Shown here piece after piece: positions 12,266 to 23,649 of a stretch of 64,000 nt of DNA (its first letter is position 1; the number at the start of each line of letters is the position of its first letter). The notes below the pieces were generated by a model. That model did not search any database, had not been told where the DNA came from, and saw only the letters and a list, made by a program, of their open reading frames with translations. This DNA is from Paramecium pentaurelia (Eukaryota > Ciliophora > Oligohymenophorea > Peniculida > Parameciidae). A program made the position numbers and the translations under genes. Where the stretch lies: assembly GCA_905183005.1 (NCBI GenBank), contig CAJJDO010000088.1:248001-312000 (forward strand), read 5' to 3'.

Positions 12266-12485
12266 TGATTTGGAAGGGTTTCTATAGAGAGAATTTTATT
12301 GTCTTTTGTAATTTGATTTGCTATTAATCGAAAGCATAAATAGTTTATATTTTATTATTTTTTGAGATAATATCAAAATGGTTTTATTTTTTCTTTATAT
12401 TTATTTGTATATTGAATAGGTATTAGAAATGATACAGCCATTAGAATTATTAAAATGAATATTATTATTAATATAATAATAATAA

Positions 12486-13615
12486 ATGAAGTAAAGTCTT
12501 GGTAATCTGATTCCTAATAGTTTGGTAAAGAAGTATTCTTTCAGACCACCTAATCCAGCTTAATATACATTTGAATTTAAGGATGGGAAATACTATTTTT
12601 TTCCAATTATAAAAGGAGTGAAGAAACAAATTTGCAGTTATTACTTACTCATAGATTCATACATACTAAAAAATGATTAATTATATGTTCCTTTGATTCA
12701 TTTAACAGGGTATATTGTTGATCCAAATATAGTTTATAAAATGCTAAAACTGATCTATCCTAATCAAAGGAATGCTTATTTAATTCAAAGTCTTTTTAGT
12801 GTGACACAGAAAAATAAACCTAGAGGAACAGGATGTTAGTTATATTTTCTCATGCAAATGCTAGTGATTTAGGTGATGTATACTTTTTTGGAGAAAGAAT
12901 AAGCATAGAATATGGAGTAGATTTTATAGCATATGATTACACAGGTTATGGGATAGGTTTTGGATAATATAAAATTAGTGAATAGCAAACTTATGAGGAT
13001 TTACAAAGTGTATTATCCTTTGCAATAAATAGATTAAATTATTCTCTGAATCAAATTATATTATGGGGTTTTTCATTAGGTTCAGGTCCTGCTACAGAAA
13101 TAGCTACACGTTTTGGTGGATTGGCAGGATTGATATTATAAGCTCCTATTGCATCAATATATAATTGGTTTGGTGAAGGGGATTATGGATAATAGGATAT
13201 GTACGTTAATTATAAGAAAATTTAATATGTTCGTAGTAATATATTGATAATTCATGGGGATTCAGATAAGATTGTTGGTCATGAATAAAGTGAGAAATTG
13301 TATAATAAATATTTGTAACATAATGCAAGAGGGAAGATTTAAATGGCAATAGTGAAGGGTGCTGGACATAATGATTTATAGTTTCATATTGAGAGAGGGG
13401 AAGATGAATTAGGATTTTAGATATAAAATTTGTTAAGATAAAAAGGTGGAGAATTTAATGAAAAAGAATATACATTATTGAATCTATGTTATGTGAAAGA
13501 ACACATTCCAGGATAACATATTTATTAATTTAATTCATTGAGAAAGTTTTCAAGTTCTTAAGAAATTTAAAGAAAGAAAATACATGGTTTATTCTCTTTA
13601 TGTACTTGTGATTGA
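12486..13615 (+). CDS. alpha/beta hydrolase, ABHD17-like
   Basis: With a 23-nt intron near 12709 removed, 368 residues result. The fold is shown by the strand-turn VIFSHANASDLG, the nucleophile elbow GFSLGSG, an acidic residue in IIHGDSDKIVGHE and the His of KGAGHND, the Ser-Asp-His triad order. The N-terminus YTFEFKDGKYYFFPII resembles ABHD17-like depalmitoylases, which are numerous in ciliates. There is no signal peptide; the C-terminus ends SLCTCD, whose Cys pair might be lipidated. An 18-nt stretch near 12637 could be a further in-frame intron. It starts 57 bases before the next gene. Confidence 0.85.
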
Positions 13616-13671
13616 TTTTATTTATTCTTGTATTATTTGATATATTAATTTAATATATTATTTGAATAATA

Positions 13672-16245
13672 ATGGAAACAGTGACTTTTGGAGGAGACAA
13701 TCCTCAACCACGTTTTGGACATACAATTTGTATGATAGCTCCTAACAAAATTGCTCTTTTCGGAGGTAGAATATTGTATAGAGGAAGGTGCTGTTGGGGA
13801 CACTGGAAGATATACTATAACAGGAGATGTTTATATAGGTGATGTTACATAGAGAAAATGGAAGAGGATTGAAGCAAGTGGAAGTGTTCCAACAAATAGA
13901 GCAGCACATTAAGCATTGGCTATTGAATTGAATTAAATGATTATATTTGGAGGAGCAGTAGGAGGAGGTGGTTTAGCAGATGATAATTTATTTGTTTTTG
14001 AATTGCGTGATGATACTGGTACATGGGTTACAGTACCAGTGATTGGAACCACCCCTGGTAGAAGGTATGGTCATACTATGGTACTCATAAAACCATATTT
14101 AATTGTTTTTGGAGGAAATACAGGTTAAGAACCAGTTAATGATGTTTGGAGTTTTAATTTAGAAAAATCACCATATTCATGGTCTAAATTGGAATGCCCA
14201 TCTGAATTACCAAGTGTAAGAGTTTATCATTCAGCTGCTCTATGTAATACAGGATCAGCAAATGGAATGATGGTAACATTTGGAGGTAGAACAAGTGATT
14301 AAAGTGCTTTGAATGATGCTTGGGGTTTAAGAAGACATAGAGATGGAAGATGGGATTGGGTAAGAGCTCCTTATAAAAACTAAAATGAAATACCAGTTTA
14401 AAGATATCAGCATTCAACTTTGTTTTTGGGAACCTTGATGTTAGTAATAGGAGGTAGATCAAATTAAGTTGGAGATACTCTTCCATTTGAAATATATGAT
14501 ACTGAAACATCTGACTGGTATAAATTCCAATCAATCCAGAGATTCAGACATTCATCATGGTTAGTTGATTAGTTTCTATATCTACATGGTGGATTTGATT
14601 CCGATTAACCAAATATTCCAACAGAATGCATCTTAAGATTAGATCTCAATAAACGATTTGCATAAACTCCTTAATTATTTAGATAATTGAATACAGTGAG
14701 GAATGATAATACTTTCATGGAATCATTCAATCCTAGAGTTCCTCCTAATTCAAGTAACAACAATACATAAGATTAATTTAGAAGAACAAATTAATAAAAT
14801 CAATAGAGAAGTTTTATTTAAATAATAATTTTTAGATTAATAAACATAATAATAAATTCGTGTGTCATCTGCCAATAACAAAAATATTAGATTAGCTAAT
14901 TAAGCTTTGGTGGCTATGGTTTATGGTCCAGAAGAAGACATTACTAATTAAGTTAAGAAAGTTCCTATTGATAAATTATAAGATGAACATAGAAAATTAG
15001 GTGCAGGTTTCTAAGATCCAAATTCATAAAATAAATCTTAATTTGTTGAATAAATGCTTGCTCCTTTTATATAAAATTTATTATTGCCTAAAGATTACTA
15101 ATCTATTCCTCCAAATTCAAATCTAATGACAGGTATTAGAAAAGACTCTATTATCAAATTATGTGATGAAGTTTAGAGAATTCTTGAAAAAGAACCTATA
15201 GTATTAAGATTAAGAAGACCAATAAAAATATATGGAAATTTAAATGGTTAATATTTAGATCTAATGAGATTCTTTGATCATTTTAAAGCTCCATATGATA
15301 ATTTATATAATGGTGATATAGATTCTTAAGATTATTTATTTTTGGGAGATTATGTTGATAGAGGCACAAGATCTCTTGAAATAATTCTATTGTTATTTAC
15401 ACTTAAAGTAAAATATGGAGATTAGATTCATTTATTAAGAGGTCATCATGAAGATCCTAAAATCAATAAGATCTTTGGATTTGCTGATGAATGTTATTTA
15501 AAATATGCTGAAGATATTAATGATCCAAATAGTATTTATCAAAGAATCAACAGAGTTTTTTAATATATGCCATTGGCTGCAGTTATTGAAGATAAAATAT
15601 TTTGTGTTCATGGAGGAATTGGATAAACTATAAGAACAATTGATGAAATTGAACTTATTTAAAAACCTCTCCAAATTATACATGATCCTGTTACTGTAAA
15701 GTATTTGCAATATTAATTTAGTATCAGTAAAAGATTGCTTTAGAATTATTATGGTCTGATCCATGTTTAAATGAAGATGAATAAGAAAATTAACCAAATG
15801 TTGAAAGAGATCTTTTTTAAAATAAATCTATAATTAGATTTGGAAATAATAGAATCAATAAATTTCTTTAAGAAAATAATTTAAATATGATAATAAGATC
15901 TCATGAACCTACAAATGAAGGATTTGAAAAATTAAACAATAGTGTGATCACAATATTTTCATGTAGTGATTATGGTAATTGTGGTAATAAAGGAGGTATT
16001 TGAATATTTATAATAATATATTAGCTATTCTCTCTATTACAAAAAGAGGAGATATAATACCAAAAGTCATACCTACAGCAAATATTATTAATGAAGCTAG
16101 ATGGTTGAATTTAGAGGAACCTGCTTAAAGAACTTAAGGTTTTGTCAAATATGTAGATATCAATAATGATGAATTACAATAGAGGAGAAGACCATTTACT
16201 CCATCAAGATCAAAAAAAATTGGATCACAAAAATAATTCAAATGA
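13672..16245 (+). CDS. Kelch-repeat PPP phosphatase (PPKL type) with altered metal site
   Basis: Five exons splice to 823 residues. The N-terminal 370 residues are Kelch repeats (IIFGGAVGGG, LIVFGGNTG, VTFGGRTS, LVIGGRS, LHGGFD). A Gln/Asn linker follows, then a PP1-like catalytic domain. Of the metal motifs, GDYVDRG, VHGG and RSHE are intact. However GDxHG reads GNLNG (15234-15248) and GNHE reads GHHE (15441-15452). Three normally invariant metal ligands are therefore replaced. Kelch-phosphatases (PPKL) are known from plants and alveolates as signalling enzymes. This copy is a candidate pseudophosphatase that may act by binding. It ends about 80 bases from a convergent broken gene. Confidence 0.92.
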
Positions 16246-16324
16246 TATTATTCAAGTTATTAGATTAAAAATCTTTTATTTTATTATTATTCTTAATGTT
16301 ATAATAATAATATTTTAAATTTAT

Positions 16325-16917
16325 TCATAATTTATTATTTATTAGTTTATATAAATTAGACACATTTTTCAAATTATCATTTAATTATTAATATTATTCA
16401 CATAATTGTTATTGTTGTTTTTTATTAAATTATATTTAATTCAAATAATCTCTTTTTTATCTTTATTATTAATTCAACATATCGATTATCTATTTTTGTT
16501 GTTACTCTTGTTGAAATGATTCTTTATAATCTTATATTTCATTATATTCCTTCTCTAAGATAACTCATTAATTTTATCTTATTTTATACAATTCCAACAA
16601 TTAAGAATTATTGTAAAGTACTCATTAATGAAATTTGTAATTTATCTAATATGTTTCTGAATTGTTTAATCTCATTCAAATCTACCAATATTTTTGTATA
16701 GATCCTCATTAATTTAAGAATATAAATTCTCAATTTGAATATAACTAATTTTGTAGACTCCCAAAATTTATTTGTCTTTTGATGATATTGATTCAATACA
16801 CTTTTCAATTAACTAATGATACTATCTTTGTTCTTAATACTCAATGGTTTTTTGTAGACATTATTAAAATGTTTGATTAATAAATTAAATCTCTCCAGTG
16901 TGCGGCAATAGAAACAT
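16325..16917 (-). pseudogene. broken coiled-coil gene
   Basis: From ATG 16917 a frame of about 80 codons reads as a Gln-rich helical protein (FQQCLQKTIEYQEQRQ onward). It hits a TGA near 16670, yet stays protein-like beyond it for about 45 codons. A different frame then gives a clear coiled coil (KEYNEIQDYKESFQQEQQQK) ending at TGA 16325. No intron of usual size joins the parts. A nonsense change plus a frameshift, or sequence errors, would explain this. The 5' 49 bases also overlap the opposite-strand gene starting at 16869. No family recognised. Confidence 0.45.
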
Positions 16918-17798
16918 AAGCCTATTATGATATTTATTGGTAAGTACCTTCAAAGTAAGCAGCTGCATATAATATGCTTCTCGATAAATTCAATCATACT
17001 AAAATAAAAATTGAGGTTGATTACAATTAGATTCAATTGCATCCATAAATAATGGAAATAATAAACTATTACAATCATATTCAAACATCTTAAATACCAT
17101 TAATTAAAGCAACACCAGATATTGTAATTTTAGGTCCACCTTCATCAGATCCTAATTAACACTACAATAGATCTATTTAGAAAATATGTTCTCAATTATT
17201 AAATGAGAATCTCTTAGATGATTTAAGTAATTTCACAATTGAAAAGTAAATATTCTAGAATCTCAATAACTTAATTCATTGTCAAGGTTTAAATACTGTA
17301 ATCTTATAACCATGTACAATACCTGTGCTTAGTAATTATCCTCTATGGTTTAGTTAAGGTTTAATTAAAACACTCGAAGCTTATTAAGTAGGATACCTAG
17401 AACTTGAAGAAATCGATTATCTCACAGAAATTCAGATTAAATTCATTCACTCAAGCTTAAATTACATAGATTCTTAGTTAAAATAAAAAAATAGCATTAG
17501 AAGTAAAAATGAACCAAATACATTGTCACCATATAAAGGGTCTAATATTCATCAATCTGAAATTGATAATTAGTAATCCAAACATAGAACCAAAAGTATA
17601 CTTGTTTCAAATTGGTTTCATTTTAAGACTTATTCAAATCTCAGACCCAGAGACACTCTAAGTTAAATTAAGAGACATAAAGCAGTATCAAGTTCATAAG
17701 TAGATTTGCACACTCCATTTAGTCCTTACAAGTAAAGTCCCTTTAATTTAAAGGCTAACATAAAGCCCAGATGGTTTGAGCATATTTATTAAAAATGA
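16869..17798 (+). CDS. hypothetical protein
   Basis: A single exon of 309 residues (MFDQQIKSLQCAAIETQAYY onward). It contains IKATPDIVILGPPSSDPN and a Gln/Ser-rich C-terminal half. No catalytic or membrane motif recognised. Its TGA (17796-17798) overlaps the ATG (17795-17797) of the following gene. The start at 16869 is the first ATG of the frame; a later Met near 16972 would avoid overlap with the broken antisense gene. Confidence 0.7.
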
Positions 17799-19794
17799 TA
17801 CTAAATTAAATTAGAAAATATTTCTCTAAAGTTGCTTAGGAAGCCTTAAATCTAAGACATAAGCATATTAATGAACAATTTTAACAATATAAATCAAATC
17901 CTAAAATTTTGAATCCAAGAAAAGGAGAGAATGTCCAACCTGATTAATTAAAGAAAATGAAATAAGAAGCTATGCAAGAAATTGAAAAATTCTAAAAGAA
18001 TTACTTATTTGATATTAATTTTAACACTAAAGGGTTGGTCAAACTATTAGGCTAAGTTAGCTATGTGTATGATAATCATGATCTAATCTAATCTCCTTAA
18101 TTTTAAGAAATATTAAAAAGTTCCAAAGAAAATTTATATCAATTTTAAAACATAAGGGAATTAGCTTTGTTATTGAATTTCTGCTTCAAACATTAATTAG
18201 GAGATGAAAATCTATGGTTTGCTGCTTATTAACATCTACTCAATACTTAATCTTAAATATAAGTAGAAGATTTACTTTTAATTTTGGAATCAATAAATGA
18301 GACTAATTTAGAATATCTAAAACCACTGTTTAAATAATTCGAAAATGCTATCTTAGAAGAAGTATAAAGAAATAATCACAAAGTTACTATCAAAGCACTC
18401 CAAATTTATCGTAAATTTTAACCAGATAATAACAATTTCTTCTATTCTATTAAAAAATAAATTATTGATTCACTACCTTAAACTAATACTGATTCAGTTT
18501 TGAATTATCTTAGATATTATGGTTTAGGCAATGAACCTATAGAAGATAGATAAGAAATACTTAATGCTATAATGATTCATCTTTATAAAATGTAAAAATT
18601 TTTAAATAAAAAATAATTACTTTAAGTATATTATACATATGTAAGAACATAATTAGGATCTGACATATTATATCGTTTAATTGAAGATAGGGTTGCAATA
18701 TTAATAGATGAATTTTAATTAAATGAAATTGAACAATTATTAATTATTGCTGCTAATCAAAAGAACAATATTATTTTTAAATATGCTGAAAGATTACTCA
18801 AATAAAGATTATTAGATTGTAATCCTGCTGATCTTGTATAAATTGCTGTTCTTTTTATTGAAAATAATTAAGGAACACCTGAATTTATTGATTCTTTAGA
18901 ATAACATCTAATTTAAGCCATTTATACAACTGATGATATAACAGAATTACTTTGGGCCTTAGTCTAAAAATAATACAATTCTAAATGGATGGAAAAAATA
19001 GCTGATGCTTGTAAAGAACGAGTACCAAATTTATCAGTTAAATAACTTACATCAATTGTGTGGATGACAAGTGATTATTTTAAGAGATTAAAAAATAAAG
19101 AAAAGTAATAATCTAAATATATTGATTTATATGAACTTATAGAAAAACATTTAATATAATATTTCGAAGAAGGAGAAGTTATAAATAGAGATGTAGCACT
19201 TGTTATGAATGCATATATAAGAAATATTCCAATATCTCAAGATTTAGTAGATTTAATGGAAATATATATTCTTAATTCAACAGAGGAAGAACTTTAAGAA
19301 TTAGATGGTTGGAGTGTCTCCCAAATCATATGGGGATTTAGTTAAATTGAATGTAAATATTTACCTTAATATTTAGAGTACTAGAATTTAAAAGAATTCT
19401 TAAATTTTATGATTAAAGTCACTATTGAATGTATTGGTGAAATGAAAATTGATGAACTTTTTACAGTTCTGAGAGTGTATATAAATGAGAAATAAGAAAC
19501 AGAAGAAATGATCAAAGAAGCTATAGAAAAAACTAATTTTTGGATGGATTAATTAGACCTTAATTAAGTATATTTAGGAATTCATATTTTTACAAATACT
19601 TCATTTTCAAAGTAAATTTAATTTATTAAATTGTTAGTCTTTAAGGAATCAATGAATTAATTAAAAAACTATTAGATAGGTTAGAGTTCTTAAAGTCTAT
19701 AAAACCATAAATAGATCCAAATGAGGATGAAGAAATAGACCATGATAAAGAATAAAAATTAAGACTAGAAGTAGAAAAATATAAATATTCTTGA
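17795..19794 (+). CDS. helical-repeat protein, probably mitochondrial
   Basis: Two exons (26-nt intron near the 3' end) give 657 residues. The N-terminus MILNQIRKYFSKVAQEALNL is a basic amphipathic helix without acidic residues until position 16, typical of a mitochondrial presequence. The rest is almost entirely helical, with repeating Leu patterns (LLIILESINET-like segments, ELLWALVQKQYNSKWMEKIA, LTSIVWMTSDYF). Such repeats recall FASTK/RAP or related organellar RNA-binding proteins, but no RAP domain is seen. It starts four bases inside the previous gene, so the two may share a transcript or promoter region. Function not established. Confidence 0.75.
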
Positions 19795-20925
19795 TACTAT
19801 TATGAGTGATATATAATAAATACAAAGATGTAACTTAAAATCTATTATTGTAAATTTATTTTGAAATATATCAGTTTTATTTATTAATTTTTTGTTATTT
19901 ATATATATTAACAATTAGTTTTTATTTAAACTTTAGTCCTTATATAGAAAATAAATAGACAAGTTGAAAGATGATTAATTAAAAAATATATTTACATAAT
20001 GGTTTAGAGTAAATAAGAGAATTTAAATAATTTATTATTATGTTATGTTATGATTTTTCATTTTTATTCTATCATCAATAGAATTCTACAGATTTATCAA
20101 TATTTCTTTAAAACCCATAATTTTTGGCTACTAAAATTCTATTTAAAATACTTTATAATTTTTTAAATTAAAAAATAATTCCTAATTTATAAAACATTTT
20201 GATTATAATGTACTAGTTTAACTAGAATTTGAATATTATTCAGTTTTAACTAGGATTTCAGGATTATAAAATTTGGTATTTAACATAATTAATTCCTTTT
20301 CGATATCAGGATTGCCAAAATAAAAAATAAAAAATATATGCTTGGAATTTTAAATGAAAATTTTAACTGTAGAAGCTATAAAGTATAATAATTAAAATAT
20401 ATTTTTTTTGTCTTTATGCCCTATGGATTTATGAAAGAGTATTATATAATTATAAAAAAAAACAAAATGTGTAAATATATATAGGGTTAAGTGAATGATG
20501 TATATGCAGATCTAAAGAGTTTTGTTACCTCTTTTGGTTTATTATGTTTGATGTATGCAGATATGTTTAATAAAAATAAATGATATATTTTAAAAATGAA
20601 GGCACTGAATTTGATAGATTTTGTATTTAGATATTTGGATTGCCAATAGTAATTGAATTTTGAATTTCATTGATTCAGTTATATAAACTTTGAGTTGAAT
20701 ATTAAAATAGTTCAATTAAATATAATAATGGAGCAAATAGAGAAATATATTTAGATAGTATTTCAAACCCTTATTAAATAATATATGAAGAGTATTTAAG
20801 AATTAATTTAAGAAATTGGCAGTTGAAATTTATTTATTCATTGATAATGAATATTCCATTTTAAATTTAAATTTCATATGAGTTATTTTATTGATTAGTT
20901 GTATTATTTTAAAAATGAATATCAT
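19795..20925. other. 1.1-kb gap with an unexplained TGA-free frame
   Basis: Between convergent genes. Most of it is AT-rich. The minus strand has a frame free of TGA from about 20670 down to the end of the upstream gene, far longer than the other gaps show. The best protein-like part is listed as its own feature. No RNA gene or repeat array seen. Confidence 0.4.
19871..20286 (-). CDS. possible hypothetical gene or remnant
   Basis: From ATG 20286 the minus strand reads MLNTKFYNPEILVKTEQYSN and continues for more than 100 codons with mixed, protein-like composition (INLQNSIDDRIKMKNHN). No TGA occurs in this frame before the neighbouring gene. A TGA in another frame at 19871 would be reached only through an intron I could not fix. 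The frame is also open upstream to an ATG at 20670. It could be a real short gene, an older remnant, or chance in AT-rich DNA. Confidence 0.35.
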
Positions 20926-21854
20926 TCAGATGTGTAACAATATTAACATTGCAGTCATATTGTCACATCCATAACCAGTAGAAGTATCGATAGCCAAAGA
21001 AGAATCGAGCAACTTTTCAAGTATTAATGGTGGTTCCATACCCCTTTCTAATCGTTCTCCTATAAATTACATCACTTTGTAACTATTCATTGTTTCGAAT
21101 AATCCATCACAACCAAGAAATAGGAATCTAAATCATAGCAATAAGTCTTACTTGTCTTCTTTATTCAATTTAATCTTTCTTATTTCAGGTTCAGCAATCA
21201 CCATTTGTTAATTGGCAGGTAATGGTTCCTATTTGAATTCGAAATCACCAAAAGCACGTGAAACTGAAAGTGTTCCATTGAGACGTCCTTCTTCATTAAC
21301 AAATCCTCCTGCAAATCTGATCCTAGCCAATTCATTACATGGAAGATGATCTTTAGTTAATTCAATAGTTTCATCATCACGCATCAGAAGACAACGAGAA
21401 TCCCCTAAATTGGCAACATATAGAGTTTTCTAGACTACCAAAGCCACAACTGCTGTTGAACCAATAAATGTATCTAAAAATGAATGTAGGAATAATATGA
21501 TTACTTTTAGCCACATTAGTTTTGATCATTTCATCTAATTGTATAAAACAATCATGTAAGGCTTAAGTGTAATCTTCACCTATGAATGAAGGTTGTTGAA
21601 CAAGAGCTTCTAGAAAATTATCAGCCAAGTAATTTGAAATTCCAGCACCACCATGTCCATCAAAAACAGCAAATAATGATATATCTTCTCTAAAATCTAC
21701 TTTCATAATGTGCGCATCTTCCATTTAAAGTCTCCAACCTACATTGTAATATTACACACTAACCTTGCATTGACGCAGTATGGCAGTATAGAATTGCATT
21801 AGACTACTATTCATGTAATTTTTGGGTGATTGGTTATGACAAAAACTAACCCAT
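20926..21854 (-). CDS. PP2C-type (PPM) serine/threonine phosphatase
   Basis: Four exons (introns 25, 31, 24 nt) give 282 residues. All PPM motifs are present: GWRLQMEDAH, FAVFDGHGGAG, VANLGDSRCLLM, LNGTLSVSRAFGDF, LFLGCDGLFE and GCDNMTAML, including the metal-binding Asp and Glu. The N-terminus MGQFLSQPITQK has Gly2 and resembles myristoylated ciliate PP2Cs, so membrane attachment is likely. The start is chosen because it gives this family N-terminus once the first intron is removed. PP2C enzymes act as monomers with Mg/Mn. Confidence 0.93.
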
Positions 21855-22439
21855 TAATTATATTATTTATGCTTTTGGTATCAATTTAATTGCATTTAGA
21901 CATGAAAATTAGAATCATTTTATAACAATATCTATTTATATTTTTATTCCTTTTATAAATATAATATTCAATCAATAAAATTAACAATATATTGATTTTT
22001 AAGATCAATCATATATCAACCCTGAACTCATTTGATATAATAAGCAATCTCATTTATATTGTTTTATATATTAAAAATTATAAAATATTTAATAATAATG
22101 GAGTTTATTCTAAATTTATTATACTATTTATAGAATTTCAATTTAAATAAATTGAAGATCATGATTAGTTCTTAAAATAATCATAATAATAAGAGATATA
22201 TATTATAATTATTTATATATTGATAATAATTCAATATTGATTAAATGAGATCATTATTTAGAATAATTGTAGAGTTTTATAAGACTCTTGTGTGATGTAT
22301 AAAATATTATTATTTAATAAATAATAGTAGATAACCATAATACATATTAATAATATCATTGAAAATACATATATAATATACTCATCTTAAATTAAATAAA
22401 ATATGTAATATAAATTATATTAAATAAAATAAATTTTAT
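21855..22439. other. AT-rich divergent promoter region
   Basis: 585 bases between divergent genes (PP2C and the pseudokinase). It is extremely AT-rich, with TGA in all frames. No RNA gene or repeat beyond simple AT runs. Confidence 0.5.
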
Positions 22440-23639
22440 ATGGGAAATGCATTAAATGACATTGGTGATAATTATGACTTCAAATTCATTTAAAAAGTTT
22501 AACATTCACTTTTTGGTCAAATAGACATATTAGAATGCTAAATCTAAGATTTTCCTGATATTGAACAATATATGAGAGTCATTCCAAAATTAAATAATTA
22601 AGATTATATTGCTTTTATTAAAAGGTATATAAAATTGTAGAATCTTCATAAACATGAATTGACATCTCCATTTCTAATATATATCTCAAATAATATATTT
22701 GAATACCCATCACATTCATTATATGATGAAATCTAAGTAAAAAGATAACAAGGAACACAATTTGCAGAATCTGAATTATGGTATCTAGCTAAGAATTTGA
22801 TTGCTGGATATTCCATATATCTTTAAATTCCAGAACTAGTCAGATAAACCTAATTAAATCTACATAATATTTTTATAACTAAAAAAGGACATATTAAATT
22901 AAGTTTACATACTTTGTTTTTAATAAATTCAACTAACTTTAAAAATCTATATATTGAAGAATCATAATATAGCCATAAGATTAGTAAAGAAATAGGATTA
23001 ATATTACTTGAAGCTAGTTGTTTATCTTTTGAAGATAGTATTAAAGTCATGGATATGTATTATTCTATTGAATATTCAAATTTTGTTAAAGATATGATTG
23101 GAGATACAAAAACATTATAATATTTTCAAAATTATCAAATGAGTAAGAAGATATCTAAAACAATATATGGAGAATCATAATTAAAAAAGACTACAACATT
23201 ACTTGCTCAATAGACTAAATCATTAAAATAATCACAAATTATTGAATCCTATCATGTTAAATCACCTGTAAAAACAGATCCAAATCAATTTGATTAAGTC
23301 TCTAAAATTGCAAGTATACCTGAAGTAAATGAATAAGATTAAAAGAAATCATAACAATTAGATTATTTTTCTGGTAGAAAATCAACATAACCTATACCAA
23401 ATATATAATCTGAAATTTACTACCATTCTAAATAATAATCATTATAAATAAATGATTAATAATAACCTAATATAATTCAATTTATTGATAATTCAAATCT
23501 TTAATTAAATACTAATTAACCTGTAATTCAAAAATTCGATGTTTTAAATGAAAAATTTAATTAAAGATTTTGGAAAGCAATTGATTAAGCAAAGAGATAA
23601 GTCTTAATTTATGAATAAAGAAGTAAATAGATATATTGA
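22440..23639 (+). CDS. degenerate protein kinase (pseudokinase)
   Basis: An apparently intron-less gene of 399 residues. The first 230 residues keep the outline of a kinase domain: SLFGQIDILECQI, ELWYLAKNLIAGYSIYL (helix E) and LNLHNIFITKKGHIKLSLH, which aligns with the DLKPENILLTKDGHIKL region. The catalytic HRD Asp, the DFG motif and a recognisable Gly loop are missing. The C-terminal 170 residues are Gln/Asn/Ser-rich. MGNALNDIG suggests N-myristoylation. It probably works as a scaffold or regulator. Its TGA lies only 10 bases from the stop of the convergent glucosidase gene. Confidence 0.75.
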
Positions 23640-23649
23640 ATATATAATA

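Noticed and set aside
20510..20560. Small hairpin (AAAGAG...CTCTTT) as an RNA gene or terminator
   Set aside because: A six-pair stem with no conserved loop, no tRNA boxes and no other support.
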